Shown: positions 25,666-34,706 of the stretch, in pieces
Layout: the number at the start of each line of letters is the position of its first letter
How positions within the stretch are numbered: the stretch's first letter is position 1
DNA from: Sandaracinobacteroides sayramensis
GTDB lineage: Bacteria > Pseudomonadota > Alphaproteobacteria > Sphingomonadales > Sphingomonadaceae
Assembly: GCF_022014495.1 (NCBI RefSeq)
Contig: NZ_JAKLSQ010000019.1
Coordinates: 1-64,000, forward strand
DNA: 64,000 bases
Direction: 5' to 3'
Program-made: the position numbers and the translations under genes
Notes under the pieces: model-generated
Told to the model about the DNA's origin: nothing
Seen by the model: only the letters and a program-made list of their open reading frames with translations
Database searches by the model: none

Positions 25666-27096
25666 TCAGGCGGCAGCAGGCTCATAGCCCATTATCGCAC
25701 GGATTTCCGCGAATTCGGTGAAGGCGTGCGCGCCCCATTCGCGCCCGTTGCCGGATTGCTTGAAGCCGCCGAAAGGCGCGTTCATGTCGATGTCGGGATA
25801 GTTGACATAGACATGCCCCGCCCGCATCCGCGAGGCGACGCTGCGCGCTTCCGAAAGCTCGCCCTGCACATAAGCGGCAAGCCCATAGGGCGTGTCGTTG
25901 GCGATGGCGACGGCCTCTTCCACATCCGAATAGCCCAGGATCGTCAGCACCGGGCCGAAAATCTCCTCCCGTGCGATGGTCATTCCATTGTGCGCATCCG
26001 CGAACACGGTGGGCTTCACATAATAGCCCTGTTCCAGCCCTTCCGGCCTGCCGGGGCCGCCTGCCACCAGCGTCGCCCCTTCGGCGATTCCGGCTTCGAT
26101 GAGATCCTGGATCTTCCTGAACTGGGTTTCGCTGGCCACCGGGCCCAGGCGAGCGCCGCTGCCGGGTGTTCCGACCGTCTGCTCGAGCGCCGCGGCGCGT
26201 GCGGCTTCGACCGCTTCCGCCATACGGCCTGCCGGCACCAGCATGCGCGAGGGCGCATTGCAGGATTGCCCGCTGTTCGCCATCATCGCGTCCACGCCGG
26301 CCGCGACCGCCGCGCGCAGGTCCGCGGAGGGAAGGATGATGTTGGCGGATTTTCCGCCCAGTTCCTGATGCACCCGTTTCACTGTTCCCGCCGCTGCCCG
26401 GGCCACCTCGATGCCGGCGCGAGTGGATCCCGTGAACGAGACCATGTCGATATCGGGATGCGCGCTCAGAGCAGAGCCGACGCCGACGCCATCGCCCTGG
26501 ACCAGATTGAAGACGCCGGCGGGCACGCCGGCGGCATCGCAGATTTCCGCGATGATCTGCCCTGTGAAGGGCGCCACTTCGGAAGGCTTCAGGATCAGGG
26601 TGCAGCCCATGGCCAGCGCCGGGGCGACCTTGGAGAGGATCAGGCTGATCGGCCAGTTCCAGGGGGTGATGAAAGCACAGACTCCGATCGGCTCGAGCTG
26701 GATGCGGGTCGGTCCTTCCTGCCGGGCGAAACTGAAATCCGCCAACGCCTCCCGGGCCACTTGCAGATGGGCGATCCCCAGAGGCACCTGGGCTGCGGAG
26801 GCGAGCCAGGCCGGCGCGCCCATTTCCTCGGTAACCGCAGCTTCGAGGTCCGCGGAACGGCGGCGGAACTCGGCGATGACCGCGTCGAACAGCGCCAGCC
26901 GCCGGGCCACCAGGCTTTGCGACCAGCTTGCGAAAGCGCGCCTTGCCGCTGCCACGGCCCTTTCCACATCGGCGGCCTCGCCCAGCGCCACATGGCCGCA
27001 GATGCCGGCATCGGCTGGATTGACGACGTCTAGACGGCGATTTCCCGCCGGCTCCACCCAAGCTCCGTCGATGTAGAATCTGAGGGCCTCACGCAT
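25666..27096 (-). CDS. Aldehyde dehydrogenase family protein
   Basis: A 476-residue aldehyde dehydrogenase. It has active-site Cys279 in NSGQSCNAPSR, Glu in QELGGKSANI, cofactor segments TPWNWPISLILSK and FTGSTRAG, and C-terminal FGGFKQSGNGREWG. ATG 27096 is preceded by GGAGGAATGCAGA. It is a distinct subtype from the GabD-like enzyme encoded at 23379-24827, closer to broad-range aldehyde dehydrogenases of terpene or aromatic aldehyde pathways. It follows the acyl-CoA dehydrogenase gene by 79 bp and precedes the TetR gene by 114 bp. Confidence 0.88.
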   Translation of the reverse strand: MREALRFYIDGAWVEPAGNRRLDVVNPADAGICGHVALGEAADVERAVAAARRAFASWSQSLVARRLALFDAVIAEFRRRSADLEAAVTEEMGAPAWLASAAQVPLGIAHLQVAREALADFSFARQEGPTRIQLEPIGVCAFITPWNWPISLILSKVAPALAMGCTLILKPSEVAPFTGQIIAEICDAAGVPAGVFNLVQGDGVGVGSALSAHPDIDMVSFTGSTRAGIEVARAAAGTVKRVHQELGGKSANIILPSADLRAAVAAGVDAMMANSGQSCNAPSRMLVPAGRMAEAVEAARAAALEQTVGTPGSGARLGPVASETQFRKIQDLIEAGIAEGATLVAGGPGRPEGLEQGYYVKPTVFADAHNGMTIAREEIFGPVLTILGYSDVEEAVAIANDTPYGLAAYVQGELSEARSVASRMRAGHVYVNYPDIDMNAPFGGFKQSGNGREWGAHAFTEFAEIRAIMGYEPAAA

Positions 27097-27175
27097 TCTG
27101 CATTCCTCCGCTAGCGTCGGTCATTTCCGCCGGATGGCGCCTTCGTCACGGCAGCCGCCGCGCCATGGGCAAAGC

Positions 27176-28303
27176 TCAGAGCGCACGCGCGATCACCATG
27201 CGCTGGATATCGGAAGTGCCTTCGTAGATCTGGCAGACGCGGACATCGCGGTAGATTTTCGCCAGCCCGAACTCTTCCAGATAGCCATAGCCGCCCAGCG
27301 TCTGCAGCGCGCCGGAGACAATGGCCTCCGCCGCTTCGGACGCGAAGAGCTTGGCCATCGAAGCCTCTTTCAGGCACGGCAGGCCGGCGTCTTTCAGACA
27401 GGCGGCATGCAGCACCAGTTGCCGCGCCGCTTCCAGCCGCGCCGAGAGATCGGCCAGGCGGAAGCCGACGGCCTGATGCTGGATGATGGGCTGGCCGAAG
27501 CTGCGCCGTTCCTTCGCATAGGAGACGGCGATCTCCAGCGCCGCCACGGCCATGCCGATGCACTGGGCGGCGATGCCGATCCGCCCCACCTCCAGATTCG
27601 ACAAGGCTATGGAATAGCCGGCGCCTTCGGGCCCGAGGCGCAGATCTTCCGGAAGAAACATATCCTCGAACCGGATCTCGCAGGTGTCCGACGCCGCCTG
27701 CCCCAGCTTGTGCTCGATCTTGCCCACCCTGTAGCCAGGGGTGCCGGTGGGCACCAGAAAGCCCGAAAGACCGCGCTTGCCAGCCGCGGGGTCGGTGACC
27801 GCATAGACGATCGCAAGCCCCGCTATCCTGCCCGAGGTGATGAACTGCTTGGCGCCGTTCAGGCGATAGCCGCCCTCCACCCGTTCCGCGCGGGAGCGGA
27901 TTGCGGAAGCGTCGGAGCCGGCGTCGGCCTCGGTCAGGGCGAACGCGCCGATCATCCGTCCTGCGACGAGGTCGGGCAGGAAACGCGCGCGCTGCGCGGC
28001 GCTGCCATCCTTCAGCAGGGCGGAGACGATCAGGCTGTTCTGAATGCTGAGGATCGTCGAGAGGGCCCCATCGGCCGCGGCGATCTCCATCAAGGCCAGC
28101 GCATAGGAGACATGGTCCGCCCCCGCCCCGCCGGCGCTTTCCGGCGCGGTCATGCCCGTCAGCCCCAGGGCGGCCAACCGTTCGAACAGCTCCGGCGGAT
28201 ATCCGCGATTGGCTTCGAACTCGAAGCTGAGAGGCCGAAGCACCTCCTGCGCGAAGCGGCGCACGGCATCGCGAATGGCCGACTGGGTTTCCGATAAGAT
28301 CAT
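27176..28303 (-). CDS. Acyl-CoA dehydrogenase (classical short/medium-chain type)
   Basis: A canonical 375-residue acyl-CoA dehydrogenase. GAFALTEADAGSDASAIRS binds FAD/substrate, KQFITSGRIAG follows, and the catalytic base is Glu361 in IYEGTSDIQR, so unlike the paired chains encoded at 15-22 kb this one looks self-sufficient as a homotetramer. The ATG at 28303 is preceded by GGGACATC. It is the first gene of the TetR-associated operon; a TTGACA element and a palindrome lie within 55 bp upstream. Confidence 0.92.
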   Translation of the reverse strand: MILSETQSAIRDAVRRFAQEVLRPLSFEFEANRGYPPELFERLAALGLTGMTAPESAGGAGADHVSYALALMEIAAADGALSTILSIQNSLIVSALLKDGSAAQRARFLPDLVAGRMIGAFALTEADAGSDASAIRSRAERVEGGYRLNGAKQFITSGRIAGLAIVYAVTDPAAGKRGLSGFLVPTGTPGYRVGKIEHKLGQAASDTCEIRFEDMFLPEDLRLGPEGAGYSIALSNLEVGRIGIAAQCIGMAVAALEIAVSYAKERRSFGQPIIQHQAVGFRLADLSARLEAARQLVLHAACLKDAGLPCLKEASMAKLFASEAAEAIVSGALQTLGGYGYLEEFGLAKIYRDVRVCQIYEGTSDIQRMVIARAL

Positions 28304-28318
28304 GATGTCCCGATACCT

Positions 28319-28332
28319 ACTTATCGGTAAGT
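28319..28332. promoter_or_regulatory. Candidate TetR operator upstream of the acyl-CoA dehydrogenase operon
   Basis: ACTTATCGGTAAGT is an inverted repeat with 5-bp arms (ACTTA/TAAGT). It ends 16 bp before the start codon of the acyl-CoA dehydrogenase gene. Its CTTATCGG half (28320-28327) is also mirrored by CCGATAAG at 28291-28298 just inside the gene, so the start codon is flanked by two matching half-sites. The TetR regulator encoded three genes downstream is the natural partner. Confidence 0.55.
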
Positions 28333-28356
28333 TTCATACCCGTCAGTCACTGTCAA
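28328..28356 (-). promoter_or_regulatory. Candidate promoter of the acyl-CoA dehydrogenase/aldehyde dehydrogenase/tetR operon
   Basis: On the minus strand a perfect TTGACA (28356-28351) is followed after 17 bp by AACTTA (28333-28328), which is a weak -10 but overlaps the palindromic operator. Repressor binding there would block RNA polymerase. Confidence 0.5.
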
Positions 28357-28446
28357 TGCGTGAACGCCAGGACCGGGCTCTTGCGTTGCTGAAGTCTGGA
28401 GCCCGGCGGGCGAGAAGGATCGGAAAAATGCGATGGAGCCCGGAGG

Positions 28447-29646
28447 CTAGCCGATGAAGGCGGAAACCATCATGGCGTTGACTATGTCGATGAAGAAGCC
28501 GCAAACCAGAGGCACGATCAGGAAGGCGCGCGGCGCCCCGCCATGCTGCTGGGCCACCGCCGTCATGTTGGCGACCGCGGTCGCGGTCGACCCGAGCGTG
28601 ATGCCGCCGAAGGCCGCGGAAACGACCGCGGCCTCATAGTCGCGCCCCATCGCGGGAAAGACCACGAACACCGCATAAGCGACGCTCATTGCGATCTGCA
28701 GCAGCATCACCACCGTGACGAAGCCGAGGAAATCCTCCAGCGTGGACAATCGCAGCCCCATCAGCGCCATCGTCAGGAACAGGCCCAAGGCGATGTCCAG
28801 CAGCAGCGACAGGCCCTCGCTGGCGGCGGGCCAGAGCGCACGGACACGGGCGCCGACCAGGGGCATCGCCATGTTCCTGACGACGATGCCGGCTACCAGG
28901 CAACTGACGAACTCCGGCAGTGTGACGCCCGTGCCCGAAATAAGCGCGTGCAGCCCCATCCCCAGCATGATCGTGACGTTGAGGACGAACATCGCCCACA
29001 ACAGGGCGAAATAGTCGAGAGGCGGAGGCGGCGCATCGTGGAGCGTGCCGACCAGCAAGCCGGCGGGAACGGCAGGCTCGATACGGTGGCGGCGGATGAG
29101 GAAGGCCGCCACGGGGCCTCCGATCGCGCAGGCTGCGATCAGGCCGATCATGTTGCTGGCCAGCCCCAGATCGCCGGCGTCGGCGATCTCCAGCTTTTCC
29201 TCGAAGATGGGCGCCCAGGCCATCGTGGTGCCGACGCCGCCCGTCAGCGAGATGGAGCCGGCCATCAGCCCTGTCAGGGGGTCCATTCCGAACAGGGCGG
29301 CGACGCCCTGGCCCACCATATTCTGCGCAGCCATGAAGACCGTGGCGAGGGCGATGAGGGTGAGCAAGGGACGTCCGCCATCGAGCAGCGTCGCCACATC
29401 GCATTTCAACCCCACCCCCGCGAAAAACAGCAGCAGCAGGAAATCCCGCATCTGCAAGTCGAATTCGACGCGGTGGTCGAACAGGAAATAGGCAAGGCCG
29501 GTGACGACCGCGCAGAAAAGGCCGCCAATGGCGGGCTCGGGGATGCTGTAGCGTCTCAGAAACTGGCATCGCAGGGTGACGACCTTCCCCACCAGCAGCA
29601 GCATCACCGCAAGGGTGAAGGAAAGGAAGCCGTCTATTGCAGTCAT
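28447..29646 (-). CDS. gltS: Sodium/glutamate symporter GltS
   Basis: A 399-residue inner-membrane carrier with about ten or more hydrophobic segments. GltS-family features include the GGLFCAVVTGLAYFL re-entrant-like region, LLLLFFAGVGLKCDVATLL, the glycine-rich SISLTGGVGTTMAWAP loop in the first half and its counterpart AAFGGITLGSTATAVANM in the second half, reflecting the inverted repeat of this family. It should import glutamate with Na+. Start ATG 29646 (MTAIDGFL) is preferred over 29673. It is probably its own transcription unit, because an intrinsic terminator of the upstream export operon lies immediately before it. Confidence 0.9.
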   Translation of the reverse strand: MTAIDGFLSFTLAVMLLLVGKVVTLRCQFLRRYSIPEPAIGGLFCAVVTGLAYFLFDHRVEFDLQMRDFLLLLFFAGVGLKCDVATLLDGGRPLLTLIALATVFMAAQNMVGQGVAALFGMDPLTGLMAGSISLTGGVGTTMAWAPIFEEKLEIADAGDLGLASNMIGLIAACAIGGPVAAFLIRRHRIEPAVPAGLLVGTLHDAPPPPLDYFALLWAMFVLNVTIMLGMGLHALISGTGVTLPEFVSCLVAGIVVRNMAMPLVGARVRALWPAASEGLSLLLDIALGLFLTMALMGLRLSTLEDFLGFVTVVMLLQIAMSVAYAVFVVFPAMGRDYEAAVVSAAFGGITLGSTATAVANMTAVAQQHGGAPRAFLIVPLVCGFFIDIVNAMMVSAFIG

Positions 29647-29671
29647 CAACCACTCTATCCCTGATCCATGC

Positions 29672-29705
29672 AAAAGCCCGGACGGACGTGCCGACGGCCG
29701 GACTT
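29672..29705 (-). terminator. Rho-independent terminator of the export operon
   Basis: On the minus strand AAGTCCGG and CCGGGCTT pair over 8 bp (one G-U) around an 18-nt loop, and the 3' arm runs directly into TTTT. It lies about 50 bp after the stop of the ABC-2 permease gene. Confidence 0.7.
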
Positions 29706-29708
29706 CCA

Positions 29709-29743
29709 GCGCGCGGGCGGGAGAGGATTTCCGGCCCGCGCGC
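29709..29743 (-). terminator. GC-rich hairpin after the ABC-2 permease gene
   Basis: GCGCGCGGGC (29709-29718) pairs perfectly with GCCCGCGCGC (29734-29743) around a 15-nt loop. There is no U-tract, so it may stabilise the 3' end or assist the terminator that follows. Confidence 0.45.
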
Positions 29744-29755
29744 GCTCCCAGCGCC

Positions 29756-30883
29756 TCACGCCATGGTCGCGATGGCTTTCCGGAAGCGTCCGAGCGCGAC
29801 CCCGAAGAAGATGGCGCCTATCGTCGCAATGGCCAGAAACTGCGGCCAGACGACATCCAGGCCGGCGCCGCGGAACAGGATCGCCTGCCCGAGCTCGACG
29901 AAGTGCGTGGTGGGCGCCGCCAGCATGACGGTCTGGACCAGTTCCGGCATGCTCTCGCGCGGGGTGGTTCCGCCCGACAGCATCTGCAACGGCAGAAGCA
30001 CCAGCACCACCAGCATGCCGAACTGCGGCATGTTGCGCGCTATGGTGGCCATGAAGATGCCCATCGAGGTCGTGGCGAAGAGCAGCAACGCCGCGCCGGC
30101 GAAGAACAGCGGCAGCGAGCCGGCGATCGGCACGCCGAGGGCCCCGCGCACGACGATGTTGAGCGAGAGGAAGGCGGCCGCCAGCACCACCAGCCCCATG
30201 GAGAGCACCTTGCTCAGCATGAGCTCGAACGGAGTCACCGGCATCACCAGCAGATGCTCGATCGTGCCATGCTCGCGCTCGCGGATGAGCGCCGCGCCCG
30301 TCAGGATGATGGAAAGCATGGTGATCTGGTTGATGATCTGCGACAGCGCGCCGAACCACACATTGTCGAGCGTCGGATTGAAGCGCGCGCGCAGTTCCAG
30401 GCCGACCGGCGACGCCGGCTGCGCGCGATAGCGCTGGAGGAATTCATTCACCTCGCCGAGCGCGATCTGCTGGATGTTGCCGCTGCCGGAAAAGGCCTGG
30501 GACATGCGGGTGGCGTCGGTGTTCAGCTGGATCTCGGCCCGGCGGGCGGCCAGCGCGTCGCGCTGGAAGCCCGAGGGGATGTGCATGACGAAAGTGTAGA
30601 GGCCCGCGTCCATCAGCGGGTCGATCTGGCTCGGCGCGATCATGGCCGGCGGCATGAACTGCGGCGGGAAGAAGGCCGAGACGATGCGCTGCGAAAGCGC
30701 CGAATTATCCTCGTCGACGATGGCGATGGACGCCCTTTGCAGGCTGTCCGGCGCGGCTTTCGCCGAAGTGTAGACGGCGAGGGTGAAGATGTAGAAGATC
30801 AGGAACAGCATCGCCGGATCCCGCCACAGGCTCCAAAGCTCCTTGATGCCCAGCCGATAGATGTTCGACAGCTTCTGCCGCAT
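29756..30883 (-). CDS. ABC-2 type transporter permease (YhhJ-like)
   Basis: A 375-residue membrane protein with one N-terminal transmembrane segment (MLFLIFYIFTLAVYTS), a large periplasmic domain, and five further segments in the C-terminal half. GALIREREHGTIEHLLVMPVTPFELMLSK is the ABC-2 permease coupling signature. It begins 1 bp after the RbbA-like gene and is the last gene of a four-gene operon; in E. coli the equivalents are yhhJ, rbbA and yhiI. It probably forms the second half of the export pore, whose first half is fused to the ATPase. Confidence 0.9.
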   Translation of the reverse strand: MRQKLSNIYRLGIKELWSLWRDPAMLFLIFYIFTLAVYTSAKAAPDSLQRASIAIVDEDNSALSQRIVSAFFPPQFMPPAMIAPSQIDPLMDAGLYTFVMHIPSGFQRDALAARRAEIQLNTDATRMSQAFSGSGNIQQIALGEVNEFLQRYRAQPASPVGLELRARFNPTLDNVWFGALSQIINQITMLSIILTGAALIREREHGTIEHLLVMPVTPFELMLSKVLSMGLVVLAAAFLSLNIVVRGALGVPIAGSLPLFFAGAALLLFATTSMGIFMATIARNMPQFGMLVVLVLLPLQMLSGGTTPRESMPELVQTVMLAAPTTHFVELGQAILFRGAGLDVVWPQFLAIATIGAIFFGVALGRFRKAIATMA

Positions 30884-30884
30884 G

Positions 30885-33623
30885 CTATCGCTCCTGCTTG
30901 CGCAGCAGGATGATCGAAAGGCCGACGATCACCGGCGCGGCGATCAGCAGCGGCAGGAAGGAGCCCGCCAGATCGCGGAACCCCAGCGCCTTGTTGAACA
31001 CGCCGCGGCTGATCGTGAACATGTGGCTCGCCGGATAGATCTCCCCGATGATCCGGGCGCTGCCTTCCAGCGAGGATACCGGGTCCAGCATGCCGCCATA
31101 GGTCATGGTGGGGATCAATGTGCCGATCATCGCCAGGAACATGGCGGCGATCTGGCTTTTGGTGATGGCCGAGGCCAGCAGGCCCATCCCGGTGGCGATG
31201 ATGCCGGTGAGAAGGGCCGACAGGACCAGTGTCGGCACGCTGCCCTTGATCGGCACGTCGAACAGGAACACGGCCATCAGCGCCATCACCGCGAAGTTCA
31301 GCATGGCGAGGCCGATGTAGGGAATCTGCTTGCCCAGCAGGAATTCCGCGCGCGTGACCGGGGTGACGTACAGATTCAGGATCGAGCCGGTCTCCTTCTC
31401 GCGCACCACCGCCAGCGCCGCCATCATCGTGGGCAGCAGCAGCAGCAGCAGCGGGATGACGACCGGCACCATCGCCGGCAGGCTCTTCACGTCCGGATTG
31501 TAGCGGAAGCGGTTCTCGATCGTCACCGATGTGGCCCCGCCGCCCATCCGACGCGCCTGCTCCGTCAGCCAGTGCTGGTGCATTCCCTGGATATACCCCC
31601 TCACCGTCTCCGCCCGCTGCGGCATCGCCCCGTCGAACCAGGCGCCGATCTCCACCGGATGGCCGCGCAGCAGGTCGCGGCCGAAGCCGGGCGGTATCTC
31701 GATCGCCAGCGCCAGCTCGCCGCTGCGCATGCGCCGGTCCAGCTCGGCATGGTCGGCGATCGGCGGCCGCTCGGTGAAATAGGGCGAGCCGGACATGTCC
31801 AGCCGGTAGCTCTCGCTGTAGCTGCTCCGGTCGCGGTCGAGCACCGCATAGCGCAGGTCGTTCACGTCCATGCTGATTCCGAACCCCATCACCAGCATCA
31901 GGATCACGCTGCCGCCCAGCGCCAGCGTGCCGCGCACGGGATCGCGGCGAAGCTCGAGCGCTTCGCGCCAGACATAGCTCAGCATCCGCTGCAGGCTGAA
32001 GCCGCGCTTCGCTTCATGGGTTTCCGGCCGGGCCGGCGTTTCCGCCGGCGTTGCGGCCTCTTCCCCGCCCTCCTCGCCAGCCGCCTCGACGAGATAGCCG
32101 ATGAAGGCCTCCTCCAGCGTTTTCGCGCCCCGTTTCTCGACCAGCCGCGCCGGCGCGTCGCTGTCCAGCACCTTCCCCGCATGCATCATCGACATGCGGT
32201 CGCAGCGCTCCGCCTCGTTCATGAAATGGGTGGAGATGAAGATCGTCACCTTGTCGCGGCGCGACAGTTCCACCAGCAGCCGCCAGAAGGCATCCCGCGC
32301 GATGGGGTCGACGCCGGACGTCGGCTCGTCGAGGATCAGAAGCTCCGGCCGGTGGACCATCGCCACCGCCAGCGAAAGCCGCTGGCGCAAGCCCAGCGGC
32401 AGCCGGCCGGGCAGTTCCTCCATCACCGATCGCAGATCGAAACGATCCGCCATCTCCTGCACGCGGCCCGGAATCTCCGCCGGCGCCACATGGAAGAGCC
32501 GGGCGTGCAGCTCCAGATTCTGCCGCACGCTCAGTTCGCCATAGAGGGAGAAGGCCTGGCTCATATAGCCCACGCGCCTGCGCGTGCCGATGTCGCGCGG
32601 ATCGACTTCCTGCCCGAACAGCGAAGCCCGCCCGGCGCTCGCGGGGAGAAGGCCGGTCAGCACCTTCATCGTCGTCGACTTGCCGCAGCCGTTGGAGCCG
32701 AGGAAGCCGAAGATCTCTCCCCGGCGGATGCGGAAGCTGACATCGTCGACGGCGACGAAATCGCCGAAGCGCATGGTCAGGCCCTCGGCCTCGATGGCGA
32801 TGTCGTCCTCGTCCACGTCGAGCGGCGGGATGACGACCGGCTGGTGGCCGCGCTTGCGATCCTCCGGCAGCAGTTCGGCGAAGGCCGCCTCCAGATTGCC
32901 GCAGCCGGTCCGCTGCAGAATTTCGGTCGGCGTGCCCGTGGCCAGCACATGGCCGCCGTCCATGGCCACCAGCCAGTCGAACCGCTGCGCCTCGTCCATA
33001 TAGGCGGTGGCGACGATCACGCTCATCCCCGCGCGCTGCCGGCGAATGCGGGCGATCAGATCCCAGAACTGCGCGCGCGCCAGCGGATCGACGCCGGTGG
33101 TCGGCTCGTCCAGGATCAAGAGGTCGGGATCGTGGATCAGCGCGCAGCAGAGGCCGAGCTTCTGCTTCATCCCGCCCGACAGTTTGCCCGCCGGACGGGA
33201 AAGAAAGGGGTAGAGGCCGGTCGAGCGGGTCAGGTCGTCGATCCGGCGGCGCCTTTCCTGCGTGCCATGGCCGAACAGCCGCGCGAAGAACTGGAGATTC
33301 TCCTCGACCGAAAGCGTCGGATAGAGATTCCGGCCCAGCCCCTGCGGCATATAGGCGATGCGCGGGCATATGGAGTCGCGGTGGCGCTTGTCGGCCATGT
33401 CGCCGCCGAGCACCCGCACGCTTCCCTCCTGCACCGCGCGCGCGCCGGCGACGAGGGAGAGGAGGCTGGACTTTCCAACGCCGTCCGGCCCGATCAGGCC
33501 GATCATCCGGCCGCCCGCGATGTCGAGGTCGATGCCCTGCAGGGCTTGCGCCTTGCCATGGCGCAGCCGGACGCCGGCGAGGCGGACGACAGGCTCCGTT
33601 CCATCGGGATGCGCCGGGGCCAA
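30885..33623 (-). CDS. rbbA: RbbA-like fused ABC transporter (ATPase-ATPase-permease)
   Basis: 912 residues, nearly the same as E. coli RbbA (911). Two ABC ATPase domains are in tandem: Walker [10 protein letters not shown] with signature LSGGMKQK and Walker [14 protein letters not shown], then Walker [10 protein letters not shown] with a degenerate signature LPLGLRQR and [13 protein letters not shown]. An ABC-2 permease domain follows (about residues 560-912), including [26 protein letters not shown]. The start is a TTG at 33623, inferred because no ATG or GTG fits. Together with the adaptor, outer-membrane factor and separate permease this should be a tripartite exporter; the ribosome link reported for E. 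coli RbbA is a separate claim and is not evident from sequence. Confidence 0.9.
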   Translation of the reverse strand: MAPAHPDGTEPVVRLAGVRLRHGKAQALQGIDLDIAGGRMIGLIGPDGVGKSSLLSLVAGARAVQEGSVRVLGGDMADKRHRDSICPRIAYMPQGLGRNLYPTLSVEENLQFFARLFGHGTQERRRRIDDLTRSTGLYPFLSRPAGKLSGGMKQKLGLCCALIHDPDLLILDEPTTGVDPLARAQFWDLIARIRRQRAGMSVIVATAYMDEAQRFDWLVAMDGGHVLATGTPTEILQRTGCGNLEAAFAELLPEDRKRGHQPVVIPPLDVDEDDIAIEAEGLTMRFGDFVAVDDVSFRIRRGEIFGFLGSNGCGKSTTMKVLTGLLPASAGRASLFGQEVDPRDIGTRRRVGYMSQAFSLYGELSVRQNLELHARLFHVAPAEIPGRVQEMADRFDLRSVMEELPGRLPLGLRQRLSLAVAMVHRPELLILDEPTSGVDPIARDAFWRLLVELSRRDKVTIFISTHFMNEAERCDRMSMMHAGKVLDSDAPARLVEKRGAKTLEEAFIGYLVEAAGEEGGEEAATPAETPARPETHEAKRGFSLQRMLSYVWREALELRRDPVRGTLALGGSVILMLVMGFGISMDVNDLRYAVLDRDRSSYSESYRLDMSGSPYFTERPPIADHAELDRRMRSGELALAIEIPPGFGRDLLRGHPVEIGAWFDGAMPQRAETVRGYIQGMHQHWLTEQARRMGGGATSVTIENRFRYNPDVKSLPAMVPVVIPLLLLLLPTMMAALAVVREKETGSILNLYVTPVTRAEFLLGKQIPYIGLAMLNFAVMALMAVFLFDVPIKGSVPTLVLSALLTGIIATGMGLLASAITKSQIAAMFLAMIGTLIPTMTYGGMLDPVSSLEGSARIIGEIYPASHMFTISRGVFNKALGFRDLAGSFLPLLIAAPVIVGLSIILLRKQER

Positions 33624-33629
33624 GGCAGG

Positions 33630-34706
33630 CTATCCCTTCACGACATTGGCGAGATGATCCGGCCAGGGGGTCTTCGGATCGATGCGCACATAGGCCATTC
33701 CGGGAAGCCCGGTCTTCACATGCTCCAGGTGGCGCCGCAGCAGCTCCGGGTCGATGCGGGCGCGCACGCGGAACATCAGCTTCTCCCGCTCGCTCGCGGT
33801 CTCCACCGTCTTGGGGGTGAATTGCGCGACGTCCGACACGAAGCTGATCCGGGCCGGGATCACATTCTGCGGCCTGGCGTCCAGCACCAGCCGCACCTCG
33901 CTGCCGATCCCCATTCGCCCCGCCGCCGTCGCCGGCACGAAGAAGGTCATGTAGACGTCGGTCAGGTCGACGAGGTTCATCACCCGTCCGCCTCCGCCCA
34001 CCACTTCGCCGGGCTGCGCCACGCGGAACTGGATGCGGCCGGCGCGCGGCGCGCGCAGGTCGGAGTCGCGGATATCGGCTTCGATCCGCTCGATGGTGGC
34101 GCGCGCGGCGTCCACGCTGGAACGGGCGCCAATCACCTGGCTGCGCGCCGAGGCGACCCCCGCGTCCTGCGACGCCAGTTGCGCCTTCGCCGCTTCCACG
34201 CTGGCCAGCGCCCCTTCCACGGCGGCCTCATTGTCGTCGCGCTCCTGCTTGGGTGTTGCCCCTTCGCGCGCCAGCGTTTCCGAGCGCGCGTAGCGCCGCT
34301 TCGCCGCCTGAAGCTCCGCCGCGCGCTGGCGGACCGTCGCCTGCGCCGAGGCGCGCTCGCTCTGCCGCTGGTGCACCTGCGTCTCGGCGATCCGCACGGA
34401 ATTGAGCGCCTGCGCATGCTGCGCCCGCGCTTCCGCCAGCTGGGCGCCAAGGGTTTCGGTGTCCATCCGGGCGACCACCTCGCCCGCCCGCACCATCTGC
34501 CCCTCGTTCGCCAATATCTCCTTGATTCGGCCCGGCGTCTTCGCCGCGATGTCGATTTCCACCGCCTCGATGCGCCCGTTGCCGCTGACGATCCCCTCGG
34601 GCAGGCCCGCGGGCCGGAGCGCGGACCAGAGATAGAGCCCGCCGGCCACGGCGGCAGCGGCGATCGCGCCCCGGATGAGCCAGGTCCTGCTGGTCGCCTG
34701 TGTCAT
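33630..34706 (-). CDS. HlyD-family periplasmic adaptor (membrane fusion protein, YhiI-like)
   Basis: 358 residues. One N-terminal transmembrane helix precedes a lipoyl/barrel-sandwich half (GRIEAVEIDIAAKTPGRIKEI, GEVVARMD). A long alpha-helical hairpin with heptad character then spans about residues 90-200, followed by the second lipoyl half (LRAPRAGRIQFRVAQPGEVV) and a beta-barrel domain. It bridges the inner-membrane ABC exporter to the TolC-like channel. The gene is 6 bp upstream of the RbbA-like gene and overlaps the outer-membrane factor gene by 4 bp. Confidence 0.9.
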   Translation of the reverse strand: MTQATSRTWLIRGAIAAAAVAGGLYLWSALRPAGLPEGIVSGNGRIEAVEIDIAAKTPGRIKEILANEGQMVRAGEVVARMDTETLGAQLAEARAQHAQALNSVRIAETQVHQRQSERASAQATVRQRAAELQAAKRRYARSETLAREGATPKQERDDNEAAVEGALASVEAAKAQLASQDAGVASARSQVIGARSSVDAARATIERIEADIRDSDLRAPRAGRIQFRVAQPGEVVGGGGRVMNLVDLTDVYMTFFVPATAAGRMGIGSEVRLVLDARPQNVIPARISFVSDVAQFTPKTVETASEREKLMFRVRARIDPELLRRHLEHVKTGLPGMAYVRIDPKTPWPDHLANVVKG

